In this document: positions 27,299 to 35,107 of the stretch, in pieces | Layout: each line of letters opens with the position of its first letter | Numbering within the stretch: the stretch's first letter is position 1 | Source: Marinobacter nitratireducens | GTDB lineage: Bacteria > Pseudomonadota > Gammaproteobacteria > Pseudomonadales > Oleiphilaceae | Length of the DNA stretch: 64,000 nt | NCBI RefSeq assembly: GCF_000708045.1 | Contig: NZ_ANIE01000002.1 | Coordinates: 124,001 to 188,000, forward strand | Direction of reading: 5' to 3' | Program-made: the position numbers and the translations under genes | The notes under the pieces: model-generated | Database searches by the model: none | Told to the model about the DNA's origin: nothing | What the model saw: only the letters and a program-made list of their open reading frames with translations

Positions 27299-30200
27299 TG
27301 TCAGAAGTGGAGTTTCAGGAAGAGGCTCGGGATCAATCAGTATTCAGACATGCTGACTATGATGAGGCCTCCCCGGCCGACTTGGTGTTGGATATTCCCA
27401 AACGTGAAGGTGGCACCATGACTCTGCCGCTGCTTCAGCTAGCTCGATCGAACGAAGAGCGTGAGGATGTTCAGGAGAATACCCTGATGCGTGTTAAACC
27501 AGTTGCCGAGCTTTGTAACAATGCGCCCGTCAGATCCGGCGGCGTTGTGACCTATACAGGACGCGGTGTTGCCCTGCTGCGCCCCGGCTATGTCTACGTT
27601 TTTCAAGGCAACAAGCTTTGGCGAGAACTGGAAGTTCGCCCTGACGGACAGATGAGCGATATTGATCTGGCGAGCTCTCGTCCGTCAGAGCCAGACAATG
27701 CGCCTTCAGAGAAGCGGAAAAGTGAGGGCGAATGGAGCGCTGACCTCCTCATTCCCGCTTTTTTGCAGGGCCAGGGGGTTATGCATAGCTATCGGATAGC
27801 GTTCAGTGAAACACAGTGGAGTTGGCGATATATCTTCGCCCTGGAGGACGATACCCTGCGGCTCAACAGACGAAGCGCAGGTATTGCTCCTGCCTATGCG
27901 GCTATTCAACCCGGAGACTCAAAAAGTCTTCTAACTTTTGACCGGGGGTTCCCCGCCCAAACCATTGACTCCGTGCCGCCCCTAAGGCCTCGCGATCTGG
28001 GTGTGGAACTGATGTTGGAACAACCGCTCGATTTCACGCCCAGCTTCGAGCAGCCCGAAGCGGACGAATTGTGCCAGCGCCTTGCCAACCGATTGACCTC
28101 ACTCACCGAGGAAGGCGAAGAGGCGCCCAATCTCGATATCAGCTGCGCAGCCGGTGATGACGCCTTGGAGGGGCTACGGGATAAACAGGGCGTTGTATGC
28201 ATTGCCGTCGCCGACCCGCTTTTCCAGGTACGGCACTCCCTCGCCCAGATCCATCAGGCCCTGCAGTATCTCGATGCGCTAGAAATGAGCCTCAAAGGCC
28301 AACCTTTGGTGCATTCTGCATCGCTGATTCGTCAGGCCGTCTTCGATCCCCGCCCTGATGGCTCAAATCCTCTGGCTTCGTACCGCGACGCCGTGGACCG
28401 GGATAAGCTCAACGACACCCTGGAAACCAGCGAACGTGAATATGCCGCCAACATCATCAATTCGCACGTCGGCAAACTAAAAGCATTGATGGAGTATGGG
28501 GAGTTAAATACTGTCCTCGCCGACTACCTTGAGCAGGATGGGATCGGGGTCTGCGAGGCCTATGGCGTGTGCGCCGATCTCCTGAACAGTCTACAGAAAA
28601 TCCCAGACATCCTCGCTGGGCACGGTATCGAAGAAGAGAACAATGTGCTGGCTTCGCTCAATCGATGGATTGGCGACAGCCACTGGCTGGATGTCTGGTC
28701 TCCCATCGAACCAACCAATGAGGCCGAGAATTCCCCTTACGCACGCCTCCAGCGGCTGGCTACCGATCAAGTGGACATTGGCGACGACCACCTGGATCAG
28801 TTGCACTTGCAGTCCCTGGCGATGCTGGAGAAACAGACCCAACAGGCCAAGGCCGACAGCCAGTCTGCCGAGCAGGACGTCAAACACGTCGGTCAGGTCG
28901 GAAAACTGATGACCGACGTTCTAGGTGAGTGGAGCGCCGCCCTGTTGGCAGTTGTTCGAAAGCTCATTGAGGACGGCGATGTCGAGGCCGTACACGTGCC
29001 ACGCATCATGCAGGGTGTCGCGTCCGTATCGGCGATTAGTGATCCGAACCTCCAGGGAATCGAAGTCATGCGCCGTGGCGCCGTGGATCTGAGCCGCCAG
29101 ACGATTGTTGGCGTCTACGGTGAAGGTATTAAATACGGGTTAACGGATCTTGATCGCGCCAACCTGTTACAGCGCGGGAAGGACTATCTCTACGCAAACC
29201 TGTTGAACCGGAGTGGCGATGTCACCGGTTCCACAAGCACCAGACAAGCGGCCGAAGCCATAGAAGAGGGCATTAAGAAAGTTTCGATGGACACTTGGGT
29301 ATTTACCGTTCCTTCAGGTCACGCAGAGGCGCAGAAGCTCAGTTTGTTTAAGGTGGACTTTGCCAAACGGGTGGGGAGTATTGTGGATGGGCCAGCTGTT
29401 TCAAAGAGCTTGGCAACCTTAGCCATTTTCAATTTGGGCCTTGAAATAAAGGGCCTCAACGATGCCGTGAAAACTAATCAAGACTATGGCCTCCCTCTTT
29501 CTAAGATAACAGGCGCATCCGTCGACCTGCTAGCTGCATCAATGAAACTAAGAATAGTAACCGCTGAATTATCTGGAGCCAGTCTAACTAGCACGTCGAG
29601 ATTCTATCAATTCTCGAATCGACTACTTTTTGACATGAAAGGAGTCCCAGTAATTGGTCCCCGATTGTTGAAGGTAGGAGCACCTACACTCGTTCGCACC
29701 GTTGGCGCGATTTCATTTGCCGGGGGAGTGTTAGCCATAGGCATTAGCGCCTGGGATATGCGACTCAGTCTATCCAAAGGGGACACTGATGCCGCCATGG
29801 GCCATGCCATAGCTATGGTCGGAGGAAGCATATTCCTGGCCGCTCCATTAATGGCAGGACTCCTGGCCATTCCTGGCTGGGGATGGGCCGTTCTGGGAAT
29901 TAGCATGGCTGTCGGCGGCTCACTATTCGCAGACAACGCGAAAGACGACGATTTCGAGCGACTCCTCAAGAACGGCCCTCTGGGCGCTCACCCGATTGAC
30001 TATGATCCCATGCCGTCGGACGTGGATTACTACGGTCAGCTACTCAGCATGCTGAACCCGGTTCAAGCAACTGCACAGCGCTACGCCGATATTGAACCAG
30101 ATCCGGCACTCACCCACGGTAACCCAGATTACGCGCCCCAGCCTGATGACTATGTCATCACCTTGACGACCCCATTGATCAGCCAACTGCGCCACATTGG

Positions 30201-30648
30201 AGAATGTCGACCAGGAGAACCCGCTCGCACCTTCAGCATCGTCGTGCAGGAAGTTGCCTATTCAGAGAGCCAGGTGGACGGCCCGCCAGGGATCGGAACC
30301 ATTCGCCAGGAAACCCAGTCCCATGTGACAAACTTGACTCGGATAACAGCCCGCCAGTCGCTCCCTGAACAAAATGCCATTCGTTTTCTCGTTAAACGCG
30401 AACTTCAGAATAGCTCCTACGCGAGCTATTCCCACAAACTCTCTACCCAAACAACCGCACGCATTGCCCTGCAAGCGGCCATTGCATCGGAAGCGGATAC
30501 AATTGTTTATCCTACTCCTATGCTTGAATCGTTCGCACCTTACGACCCTATTGCCCACGGTCACGCGCCACCGAAAGAGCGGAGCTTTTGGGACCCACAC
30601 TCCAATGCCACCGTACCGTACTGGTTCGTTACTGAGGTTGAGGCATGA
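27298..30648 (+). CDS. VasX/BTH_I2691-like T6SS effector, probable pore-former
   Basis: 1116 residues, close to VasX of Vibrio cholerae in length. The N-terminal part has VALLRPGYVYVFQ near residues 94-106, a pattern common in the VasX and BTH_I2691-like effector N-terminal region. The middle is helical. The C-terminal third carries hydrophobic stretches (about 797-820 and 834-879, including AGLLAIPGWGWAVLGISMAVGG) that suit membrane insertion. It begins in the vgrG stop codon and ends in a 4-base overlap with immunity gene A1, so toxin and immunity are translationally coupled. No DUF4123-type adaptor gene lies between vgrG and the effector. The segment around 29,380-29,720 is AT-richer and uses rarer codons than the rest. 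Family level is fairly sure; pore formation is inferred. Confidence 0.75.
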   Translation: MSEVEFQEEARDQSVFRHADYDEASPADLVLDIPKREGGTMTLPLLQLARSNEEREDVQENTLMRVKPVAELCNNAPVRSGGVVTYTGRGVALLRPGYVYVFQGNKLWRELEVRPDGQMSDIDLASSRPSEPDNAPSEKRKSEGEWSADLLIPAFLQGQGVMHSYRIAFSETQWSWRYIFALEDDTLRLNRRSAGIAPAYAAIQPGDSKSLLTFDRGFPAQTIDSVPPLRPRDLGVELMLEQPLDFTPSFEQPEADELCQRLANRLTSLTEEGEEAPNLDISCAAGDDALEGLRDKQGVVCIAVADPLFQVRHSLAQIHQALQYLDALEMSLKGQPLVHSASLIRQAVFDPRPDGSNPLASYRDAVDRDKLNDTLETSEREYAANIINSHVGKLKALMEYGELNTVLADYLEQDGIGVCEAYGVCADLLNSLQKIPDILAGHGIEEENNVLASLNRWIGDSHWLDVWSPIEPTNEAENSPYARLQRLATDQVDIGDDHLDQLHLQSLAMLEKQTQQAKADSQSAEQDVKHVGQVGKLMTDVLGEWSAALLAVVRKLIEDGDVEAVHVPRIMQGVASVSAISDPNLQGIEVMRRGAVDLSRQTIVGVYGEGIKYGLTDLDRANLLQRGKDYLYANLLNRSGDVTGSTSTRQAAEAIEEGIKKVSMDTWVFTVPSGHAEAQKLSLFKVDFAKRVGSIVDGPAVSKSLATLAIFNLGLEIKGLNDAVKTNQDYGLPLSKITGASVDLLAASMKLRIVTAELSGASLTSTSRFYQFSNRLLFDMKGVPVIGPRLLKVGAPTLVRTVGAISFAGGVLAIGISAWDMRLSLSKGDTDAAMGHAIAMVGGSIFLAAPLMAGLLAIPGWGWAVLGISMAVGGSLFADNAKDDDFERLLKNGPLGAHPIDYDPMPSDVDYYGQLLSMLNPVQATAQRYADIEPDPALTHGNPDYAPQPDDYVITLTTPLISQLRHIGECRPGEPARTFSIVVQEVAYSESQVDGPPGIGTIRQETQSHVTNLTRITARQSLPEQNAIRFLVKRELQNSSYASYSHKLSTQTTARIALQAAIASEADTIVYPTPMLESFAPYDPIAHGHAPPKERSFWDPHSNATVPYWFVTEVEA

Positions 30649-31715
30649 CTTTCGAAAACACCACGCGATACGCTGACAGGGCACTAAACTCGAAGTCCAT
30701 TCCACCTCTGCCCGACAGCAAGAAGCGAACTCGGGCAGGAGACGAACTCCAGCCCTGGTTTGACTATGCCACAATCAATCCCTGCGAAAAGATCATCACA
30801 GACGTAACTGAAGTCCAATCGGTAGAAGTCGAAGGTGTAGACTTCGAAAATGACGATTGGTGGGGATGGAACCACCAGCGAATAAAATTCGTTAACGGTA
30901 AAACGGGTACTAGAGCTTTAGTTGTCCTAATTCCTTATGTGTGGACTGTTTTTCTTGTTGGTTTCGTGCCCATCGTAACTGGTTGGCTCACCATAAATTT
31001 CGTTAAGGGATTGGGCTTTCCTGCACTATTGACAACATTGACTACCGCTGCAATTTTAATTGCCTCACTGATTGTTGGGGTTCTTGCTCTTCCGGCGACA
31101 ACAAACTGGATAATGAGTAAAGGGCTCGGAGTCATTCTTAAACCGTTTGAAAATACCCTCCAGAAAAAGGTCGACCGCTCTCTCGCCGACGGCATGAGCG
31201 AGTTCAACCGCGTCACCGGACAAGCCAAATTCGCTTTGGGCAAAGGCCGCTATTTCGAAGCCCCGTTTATCGAATTTGACGCCTACGTTGAGCGGGTGAT
31301 CCAGCGGGGCGGCATCTTTTACCGCCTGATGTTCGTCCATCGGTACACCGGCAAGATCTTCAACAAAACCTGGCTCAGCGGCGTCGAAGCCAGCAAGAAC
31401 GAAGTCCTTGCGCTTTGGGATATGCTGCAACGGTTTATGGATGTCTCTCAGCCGATCCCTGACATGCCAAGATTTGAGCCATTTCGTCATCTGGATCCAG
31501 TAACGGCGGAGTACGATCGCAAAACCAATCGTCCTCCCCGCTACTGGCGGGATCTGGACCTGGAGGCCTGGAAATCCGGCGAAGGCGCCAAACTGGCCAC
31601 GGCCCAAGCCAGATATCCCTGGAGGCGCAGGGTCTGCAAACTCACCCCGAAGCTGGGCCAAGTTGACATGGCGACCTATCGTGAGCAGCGCCCTTCGTCC
31701 GCGAGTGTCATTTAG
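30645..31715 (+). CDS. putative T6SS immunity membrane protein, family A, copy A1
   Basis: 356 residues, starting in an ATGA overlap with the effector stop, the place usual for the cognate immunity gene. A polar N-terminal part (IPPLPDSKKRTRAGDELQP) precedes two membrane helices at about 90-115 and 128-155, and a cytoplasmic C-terminal domain of about 200 residues with YWRDLDLEAWKSGEG. The helix region is AT-rich and differs strongly from A2 and A3, while the C-terminal domain is nearly the same as in A3. VasX-type toxins are neutralised by a membrane immunity protein, which fits. I do not know the family by name; a DUF6708-like assignment is possible but unproven. Confidence 0.65.
   Translation: MTFENTTRYADRALNSKSIPPLPDSKKRTRAGDELQPWFDYATINPCEKIITDVTEVQSVEVEGVDFENDDWWGWNHQRIKFVNGKTGTRALVVLIPYVWTVFLVGFVPIVTGWLTINFVKGLGFPALLTTLTTAAILIASLIVGVLALPATTNWIMSKGLGVILKPFENTLQKKVDRSLADGMSEFNRVTGQAKFALGKGRYFEAPFIEFDAYVERVIQRGGIFYRLMFVHRYTGKIFNKTWLSGVEASKNEVLALWDMLQRFMDVSQPIPDMPRFEPFRHLDPVTAEYDRKTNRPPRYWRDLDLEAWKSGEGAKLATAQARYPWRRRVCKLTPKLGQVDMATYREQRPSSASVI
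31166..31700 (+). repeat. near-identical 3' block shared by A1 and A3
   Basis: This part of A1 matches about 35,625-36,160 in A3 with only a handful of base differences over some 450 bases, then diverges slightly near the ends. The region just upstream, encoding the membrane helices, is quite unlike A3. This suggests recent duplication or gene conversion. Confidence 0.85.
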
Positions 31716-31718
31716 GAA

Positions 31719-31797
31719 GCGCGTATCATTCTATGTTCTGGATGGAAACGACGTAGAGGAACTGGGTGTCGATGAGCGACTCACCTTTGAACTGTGA
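31719..31797 (+). repeat. pre-B leader repeat, copy 1 (3' end of a lost gene)
   Basis: Read in the frame ending at TGA 31795-31797, it encodes SFYVLDGNDVEELGVDER and LTFEL. The B1 start ATG (31772) lies inside it. The other copies differ from it mostly at third codon positions, which suggests that it once was coding. Confidence 0.7.
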
Positions 31798-32647
31798 TTT
31801 GCCGGTTTCGGACATCGAGCAGCAACTGGATAAGCGCTGGTATCGAACCCATGGTGAACGACTTGCTAGCCCTCCTGCGCGTAAAGTGGCGGGGGTGTCC
31901 GACTCTTCGAAAGAACAGGACTTCGGTGTTGCTTATATCAGTGACAAGTTTATAGACGTTCGCACGTTTTATATGATTTTTCGACGAGGTCAGCTAATTT
32001 TTATAAATCTGTTCATGATAGCGGCCTTGTCTATCATGTGGGTGATTGGTCAGTTCTATTACGGCGTGTTTACGGCATCCGCTGCCCTGTTTGTGCCCCT
32101 TTGGGCAGCGGTTTACCTGTTTGAGATTTTTGCGCCGCTTACGCTACCGGTGCGGATCGACCGGCAGGATGGCTTCGTATATGTGGGACACCGAGGCACC
32201 TTCTACCGGATACCCTGGGATAAGCTGGAGGTGAGTTTTTCTCACAATCTACAGTATCTGGGCTCCGGTGTGATGTGGGAGCGACAGTATTATTCTCACC
32301 TCTATCTGCGCGAAAAATATTACTTTTGCGGAAAAGCACCTAAACGAGCGCTATATCGCAAAAAAATCTCTTCCACGTTTAATGAAGAGATGATGTATCA
32401 GCGATGGAACTTTATTGTTAGATACTATAACGAAGGAGTCAGTGAGCATGATCTTGATATTCTTGCTACAGCCAATTATGACTCTTATGTAAAGGCAGTT
32501 GGGTTTAAGTCATTGAGAGTTTTTCTAATAGATCATTTTTTCTTTGTTGTTTTTATGCCGACGATGATTTGGTGGAAGTTTAGCCCCTTCAAGTATAAAT
32601 GGCCAAAGGAAATCGAAGCCGTTTTTGGGAAGATCAATTACTACTGA
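31772..32647 (+). CDS. putative T6SS immunity membrane protein, family B, copy B1
   Basis: 291 residues from ATG 31772, with GAGGA eleven bases upstream inside the leader repeat. The N-terminus MSDSPLNCDLPVSDIEQQLD is followed by two adjacent membrane helices (about 75-97 and 98-120), then LPVRIDRQDGFVYVGHRGTFYRIPWDKLEVSF, a beta-rich segment that recalls DUF6708-type proteins. A hydrophobic HFFFVVFMPTMIWW stretch lies near the end. B2 has the same length and is alike except at residues about 40-70 and 215-260. The last 250 bases are AT-rich compared with the flanks. A role as immunity protein or partner of A1 is inferred from the array. Confidence 0.6.
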   Translation: MSDSPLNCDLPVSDIEQQLDKRWYRTHGERLASPPARKVAGVSDSSKEQDFGVAYISDKFIDVRTFYMIFRRGQLIFINLFMIAALSIMWVIGQFYYGVFTASAALFVPLWAAVYLFEIFAPLTLPVRIDRQDGFVYVGHRGTFYRIPWDKLEVSFSHNLQYLGSGVMWERQYYSHLYLREKYYFCGKAPKRALYRKKISSTFNEEMMYQRWNFIVRYYNEGVSEHDLDILATANYDSYVKAVGFKSLRVFLIDHFFFVVFMPTMIWWKFSPFKYKWPKEIEAVFGKINYY

Positions 32648-32683
32648 CACTACGGAAACACCTTATCTCCATGGCGGAAGGTG

Positions 32684-32726
32684 CGTCATTCTGGATGGAA
32701 ATGACAGAGCGGAACTGGGTGTTGAT
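32684..32726 (+). repeat. pre-B leader repeat, copy 3, without a B gene
   Basis: Encodes VILDGNDRAELGVDE in the same frame as the other copies, but is followed by unrelated codons and TGA near 32,790 rather than by a B gene. It lies in the 185-base gap between B1 and A2, so a B gene or module has been lost here. Confidence 0.6.
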
Positions 32727-32832
32727 GAGCTGCATCCAATCATAGGCGATCGGCGTCTGGTAGGTGCAGCGGGTCCATATGGAGTATGAGGCCTAGCCTG
32801 CAAACATGTGCTGTATTTACAAGGAACGTGAG

Positions 32833-33909
32833 ATGGTTGAACCCCAGGAAGTAGAAGGGTTTTCGGCAAGTGCCTTTCGGGCAAATGGAATCGGCCCCTT
32901 GCCGGAATCCCCGAGGAAACGGTTCCGTACCGGTGAAGAGCTTCAGCCTATTGGTTCCTATGCGGAGACCATCCCCTACCTTCGCACGATTCAGGACGTC
33001 GAAGCGCTTCAGGATAAAGAAAAAGAGGATCCAGAGTTCAAGGACACAGAGTGGTGGTCGGATCACCAGCGGATTCGGTTTTTGAATGGAAAGTTAGGTT
33101 TTAGGTTTTTAATCCTTTTGCTACCGATAACTTGGATCTTGGTACTCGTCGTTGGGGGTATGGCTGTCGCGGGCTGGGGGATCCTTGCGATGGCAGAGTA
33201 CTACAGCATGCCTGGCCTGTTAGTAGGCATAATCGGTTTGATTTTAATACCAGGATGGATGTTGTTCGCGCTGGTGATTGCGAGGCCTACCACCAACTGG
33301 CTCATGAGCACCGGCATAGGTTTCTTCGTCAAACCCTTTGAAAAAAACATCAGCAAGAAGGTGGACGACACTCTGGAAGACGGTTGCAGCGAGTTCAACC
33401 GCGTCACCGGTCCGGTTCGCATGGCCCTGGGGCGTGGCCGTTATTTCGAGGCCCCGTTTGTGGAATTTGATGCCTACGTGGATCGGGTGATCCAGCAAGG
33501 CGGCATCTTCTACCGGCTGATTCTGGTGCATCGCTATACCCAAAAGTCCTTCCACAACACGGCGTTCAGTAGCATCGAATCCAGCAAGTTCGAAGTGCTG
33601 GCGCTTTGGGATGTTCTCCAGCAGTACATGGACGTGAGTCAGCCATTGCCCGACACACCCCGGCTGGAGCCATTCCGGCATCTGGACCCGGTGACCGCCG
33701 AGCATGACAAGAAAACAGGGCGCAATCCCCGCTACTGGCGTGATCTCGATCTGGAAGCCTGGAAAGAGGGCGACGGCTGGAAAGAGGTGCATCGCCGGCA
33801 GTGCGAATACCCGTGGGAGCAGCGTGAGTGCAAGCTCACTCCAAAACTGGGCCAGATTGATATGGCGACCTATCGTGAGCAGCGCCCTGCGTCCGCGAGT
33901 GTCATTTAG
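32833..33909 (+). CDS. putative T6SS immunity membrane protein, family A, copy A2
   Basis: 358 residues from ATG 32833, with AAGGA seven bases upstream; an in-frame ATG at 32806 has no such site. It has the same plan as A1: a polar N-terminus (GPLPESPRKRFRTGEELQPI), two helices near 88-115 and 125-148, and the conserved C-terminal domain (YFEAPFVEFDAYVDRVIQQG, RYWRDLDLEAWKEGDGW). It is the most divergent A copy, yet its last 25 codons are nearly those of A1 and A3. No effector gene directly precedes it, which fits an orphan immunity gene kept against neighbours' toxins. Confidence 0.62.
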   Translation: MVEPQEVEGFSASAFRANGIGPLPESPRKRFRTGEELQPIGSYAETIPYLRTIQDVEALQDKEKEDPEFKDTEWWSDHQRIRFLNGKLGFRFLILLLPITWILVLVVGGMAVAGWGILAMAEYYSMPGLLVGIIGLILIPGWMLFALVIARPTTNWLMSTGIGFFVKPFEKNISKKVDDTLEDGCSEFNRVTGPVRMALGRGRYFEAPFVEFDAYVDRVIQQGGIFYRLILVHRYTQKSFHNTAFSSIESSKFEVLALWDVLQQYMDVSQPLPDTPRLEPFRHLDPVTAEHDKKTGRNPRYWRDLDLEAWKEGDGWKEVHRRQCEYPWEQRECKLTPKLGQIDMATYREQRPASASVI

Positions 33910-33911
33910 TA

Positions 33912-33991
33912 AGCGCTTATCATTCTATGTTCTGGATGGAAACGATGTAGAGGAACTAGGCGTTGATGAGCGACTCACCTTTGAACTGTGA
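33912..33991 (+). repeat. pre-B leader repeat, copy 2
   Basis: Nearly the same as copy 1; encodes SFYVLDGNDVEELGVDER and LTFEL up to TGA 33989-33991, with the B2 start ATG at 33966 inside. Differences from copy 1 fall on third codon positions (AAC GAC to AAC GAT, CTG GGT GTC to CTA GGC GTT). Confidence 0.7.
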
Positions 33992-34841
33992 TTTGCCGGT
34001 AACGGACATCGAACAACAACTGGAAAAACGTTGGTACCGTACCCATGGTGAGCGGCTTGCTAGTCCCCCTGCGCGAAAAGTGCCGGGGGTGACCGATTCG
34101 TCAGATAAGGTGAGTTATGGTGTAGCCTACATCAGTGGCCGAATAGTGGATATTAGGACAGCCTTCTTGATTTTTCGACGGGGTATGCTCCCCATTATCA
34201 ATTTGTTTATGGTCGTTGCACTTTCCATCATGTGGGTGATCGGTCAGTTCTACTACGGGGTGTTCATGGCATCTGCGGCACTGTTTGTGCCTCTTTGGGT
34301 AGCAGTCTATCTGTTTGAAATCTTCGTTCCACTTACCCTGCCAGTAAGAATCGACCGACAGGAGGGCTTCGTGTACGTGGGGCACAGGGGGACTTTCTAC
34401 CGAATACCGTGGGGCGAGCTGGAGGTGAGCTTTTCCCACAATCTACAGTACCTGGGATCTGGCGTGATGTGGGAGCGACAGTACTATTCCCATCTTTATC
34501 TACGCGATAAATATTACTTTTGTGGAAAGGCACCTAAAAGAAGCCTGCAGCGCAAGAGGATTTCTTCCACGTTTAATGAAGAACTGATGTATCAGAAATG
34601 GAATTTTATCGTTAGGTATTACGTCAAAGGGATGGTTGGTGAGGACGTTTCTAATTTATCCAAAATTAATTATGACTCATGCATCGACGCCGCGAATATT
34701 AAATCTACCAAGGATTGGCTTGTTGAACACTTTTTCATGGCAGTATTTATGCCAACAATTATTTGGGCGAAGATCTCTCCATTCAAGTACAAATGGCCGA
34801 GAGAAATAGAAACCATATTTGGTAAGAACAACTATCACTGA
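33966..34841 (+). CDS. putative T6SS immunity membrane protein, family B, copy B2
   Basis: 291 residues, the same length as B1 and alike over most of it, including SIMWVIGQFYYGVF, LPVRIDRQEGFVYVGHRG and FSPFKYKWP-type ends (here SPFKYKWPREIE). The main differences lie between the N-terminal region and first helix, and in the stretch NFIVRYYVKGMVGEDVSNLS onward, which may carry specificity. It starts at ATG 33966 within leader copy 2, preceded by GAGGA. The 3' third is AT-rich. After its stop comes a 41-base spacer and then the fused remnant. Confidence 0.6.
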   Translation: MSDSPLNCDLPVTDIEQQLEKRWYRTHGERLASPPARKVPGVTDSSDKVSYGVAYISGRIVDIRTAFLIFRRGMLPIINLFMVVALSIMWVIGQFYYGVFMASAALFVPLWVAVYLFEIFVPLTLPVRIDRQEGFVYVGHRGTFYRIPWGELEVSFSHNLQYLGSGVMWERQYYSHLYLRDKYYFCGKAPKRSLQRKRISSTFNEELMYQKWNFIVRYYVKGMVGEDVSNLSKINYDSCIDAANIKSTKDWLVEHFFMAVFMPTIIWAKISPFKYKWPREIETIFGKNNYH

Positions 34842-34882
34842 TCTGCGGAGTCCTTCCTGCTCCCTGCTGTAGGGATGGCTAA

Positions 34883-35107
34883 ACCTTCACGGGACTTGTC
34901 GTTATTGATGGAAATGACGTAGAGGAGCTGGGCGTCGATGAGGACTCACCTTTGAACTGTGATTTGCCGGTTTCGGACATCGAGCAGCAATTGGAAAAGC
35001 GCTGGCATCGTACCCATTGCCACGCGCCATCGAGAGAACGTAGTGGTTGGGATCCGCATTCCAATGCCAAAGTCCCATACTGGTTCGTCACCGAGGTTGA
35101 AGTATGA
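34883..35107 (+). pseudogene. fused remnant: leader + B-gene 5' end + effector 3' end
   Basis: One open frame without a start codon. It runs from a TAA at 34880-34882 through VVIDGNDVEELGVDE (leader copy 4), then DSPLNCDLPVSDIEQQLEKR (start of a B protein), and switches at about 35,018-35,022 into HAPSRERSGWDPHSNAKVP and YWFVTEVEV, which matches the last residues of the effector (HAPPKERSFWDPHSNATVP, YWFVTEVEA). One base fewer than in copies 1 and 2 puts leader and B part in the same frame. The TGA overlaps the A3 start exactly as the effector does with A1. It is the scar of a deletion that removed most of a B gene and of a second effector. Confidence 0.85.

Noticed and set aside
32651..32832. 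Small gene between B1 and A2 (MAEGASFWMEMTERNWVLMSC)
   Set aside because: The conserved frame of the repeat is a different one; this frame breaks the shared codons and has no ribosome site.
33704..33991. 95-codon frame from A2 into the B2 leader as an independent gene
   Set aside because: The first two thirds are an out-of-frame reading of A2. Only the tail (FYVLDGNDVEELGVDE) is of interest, and it is listed as a repeat.
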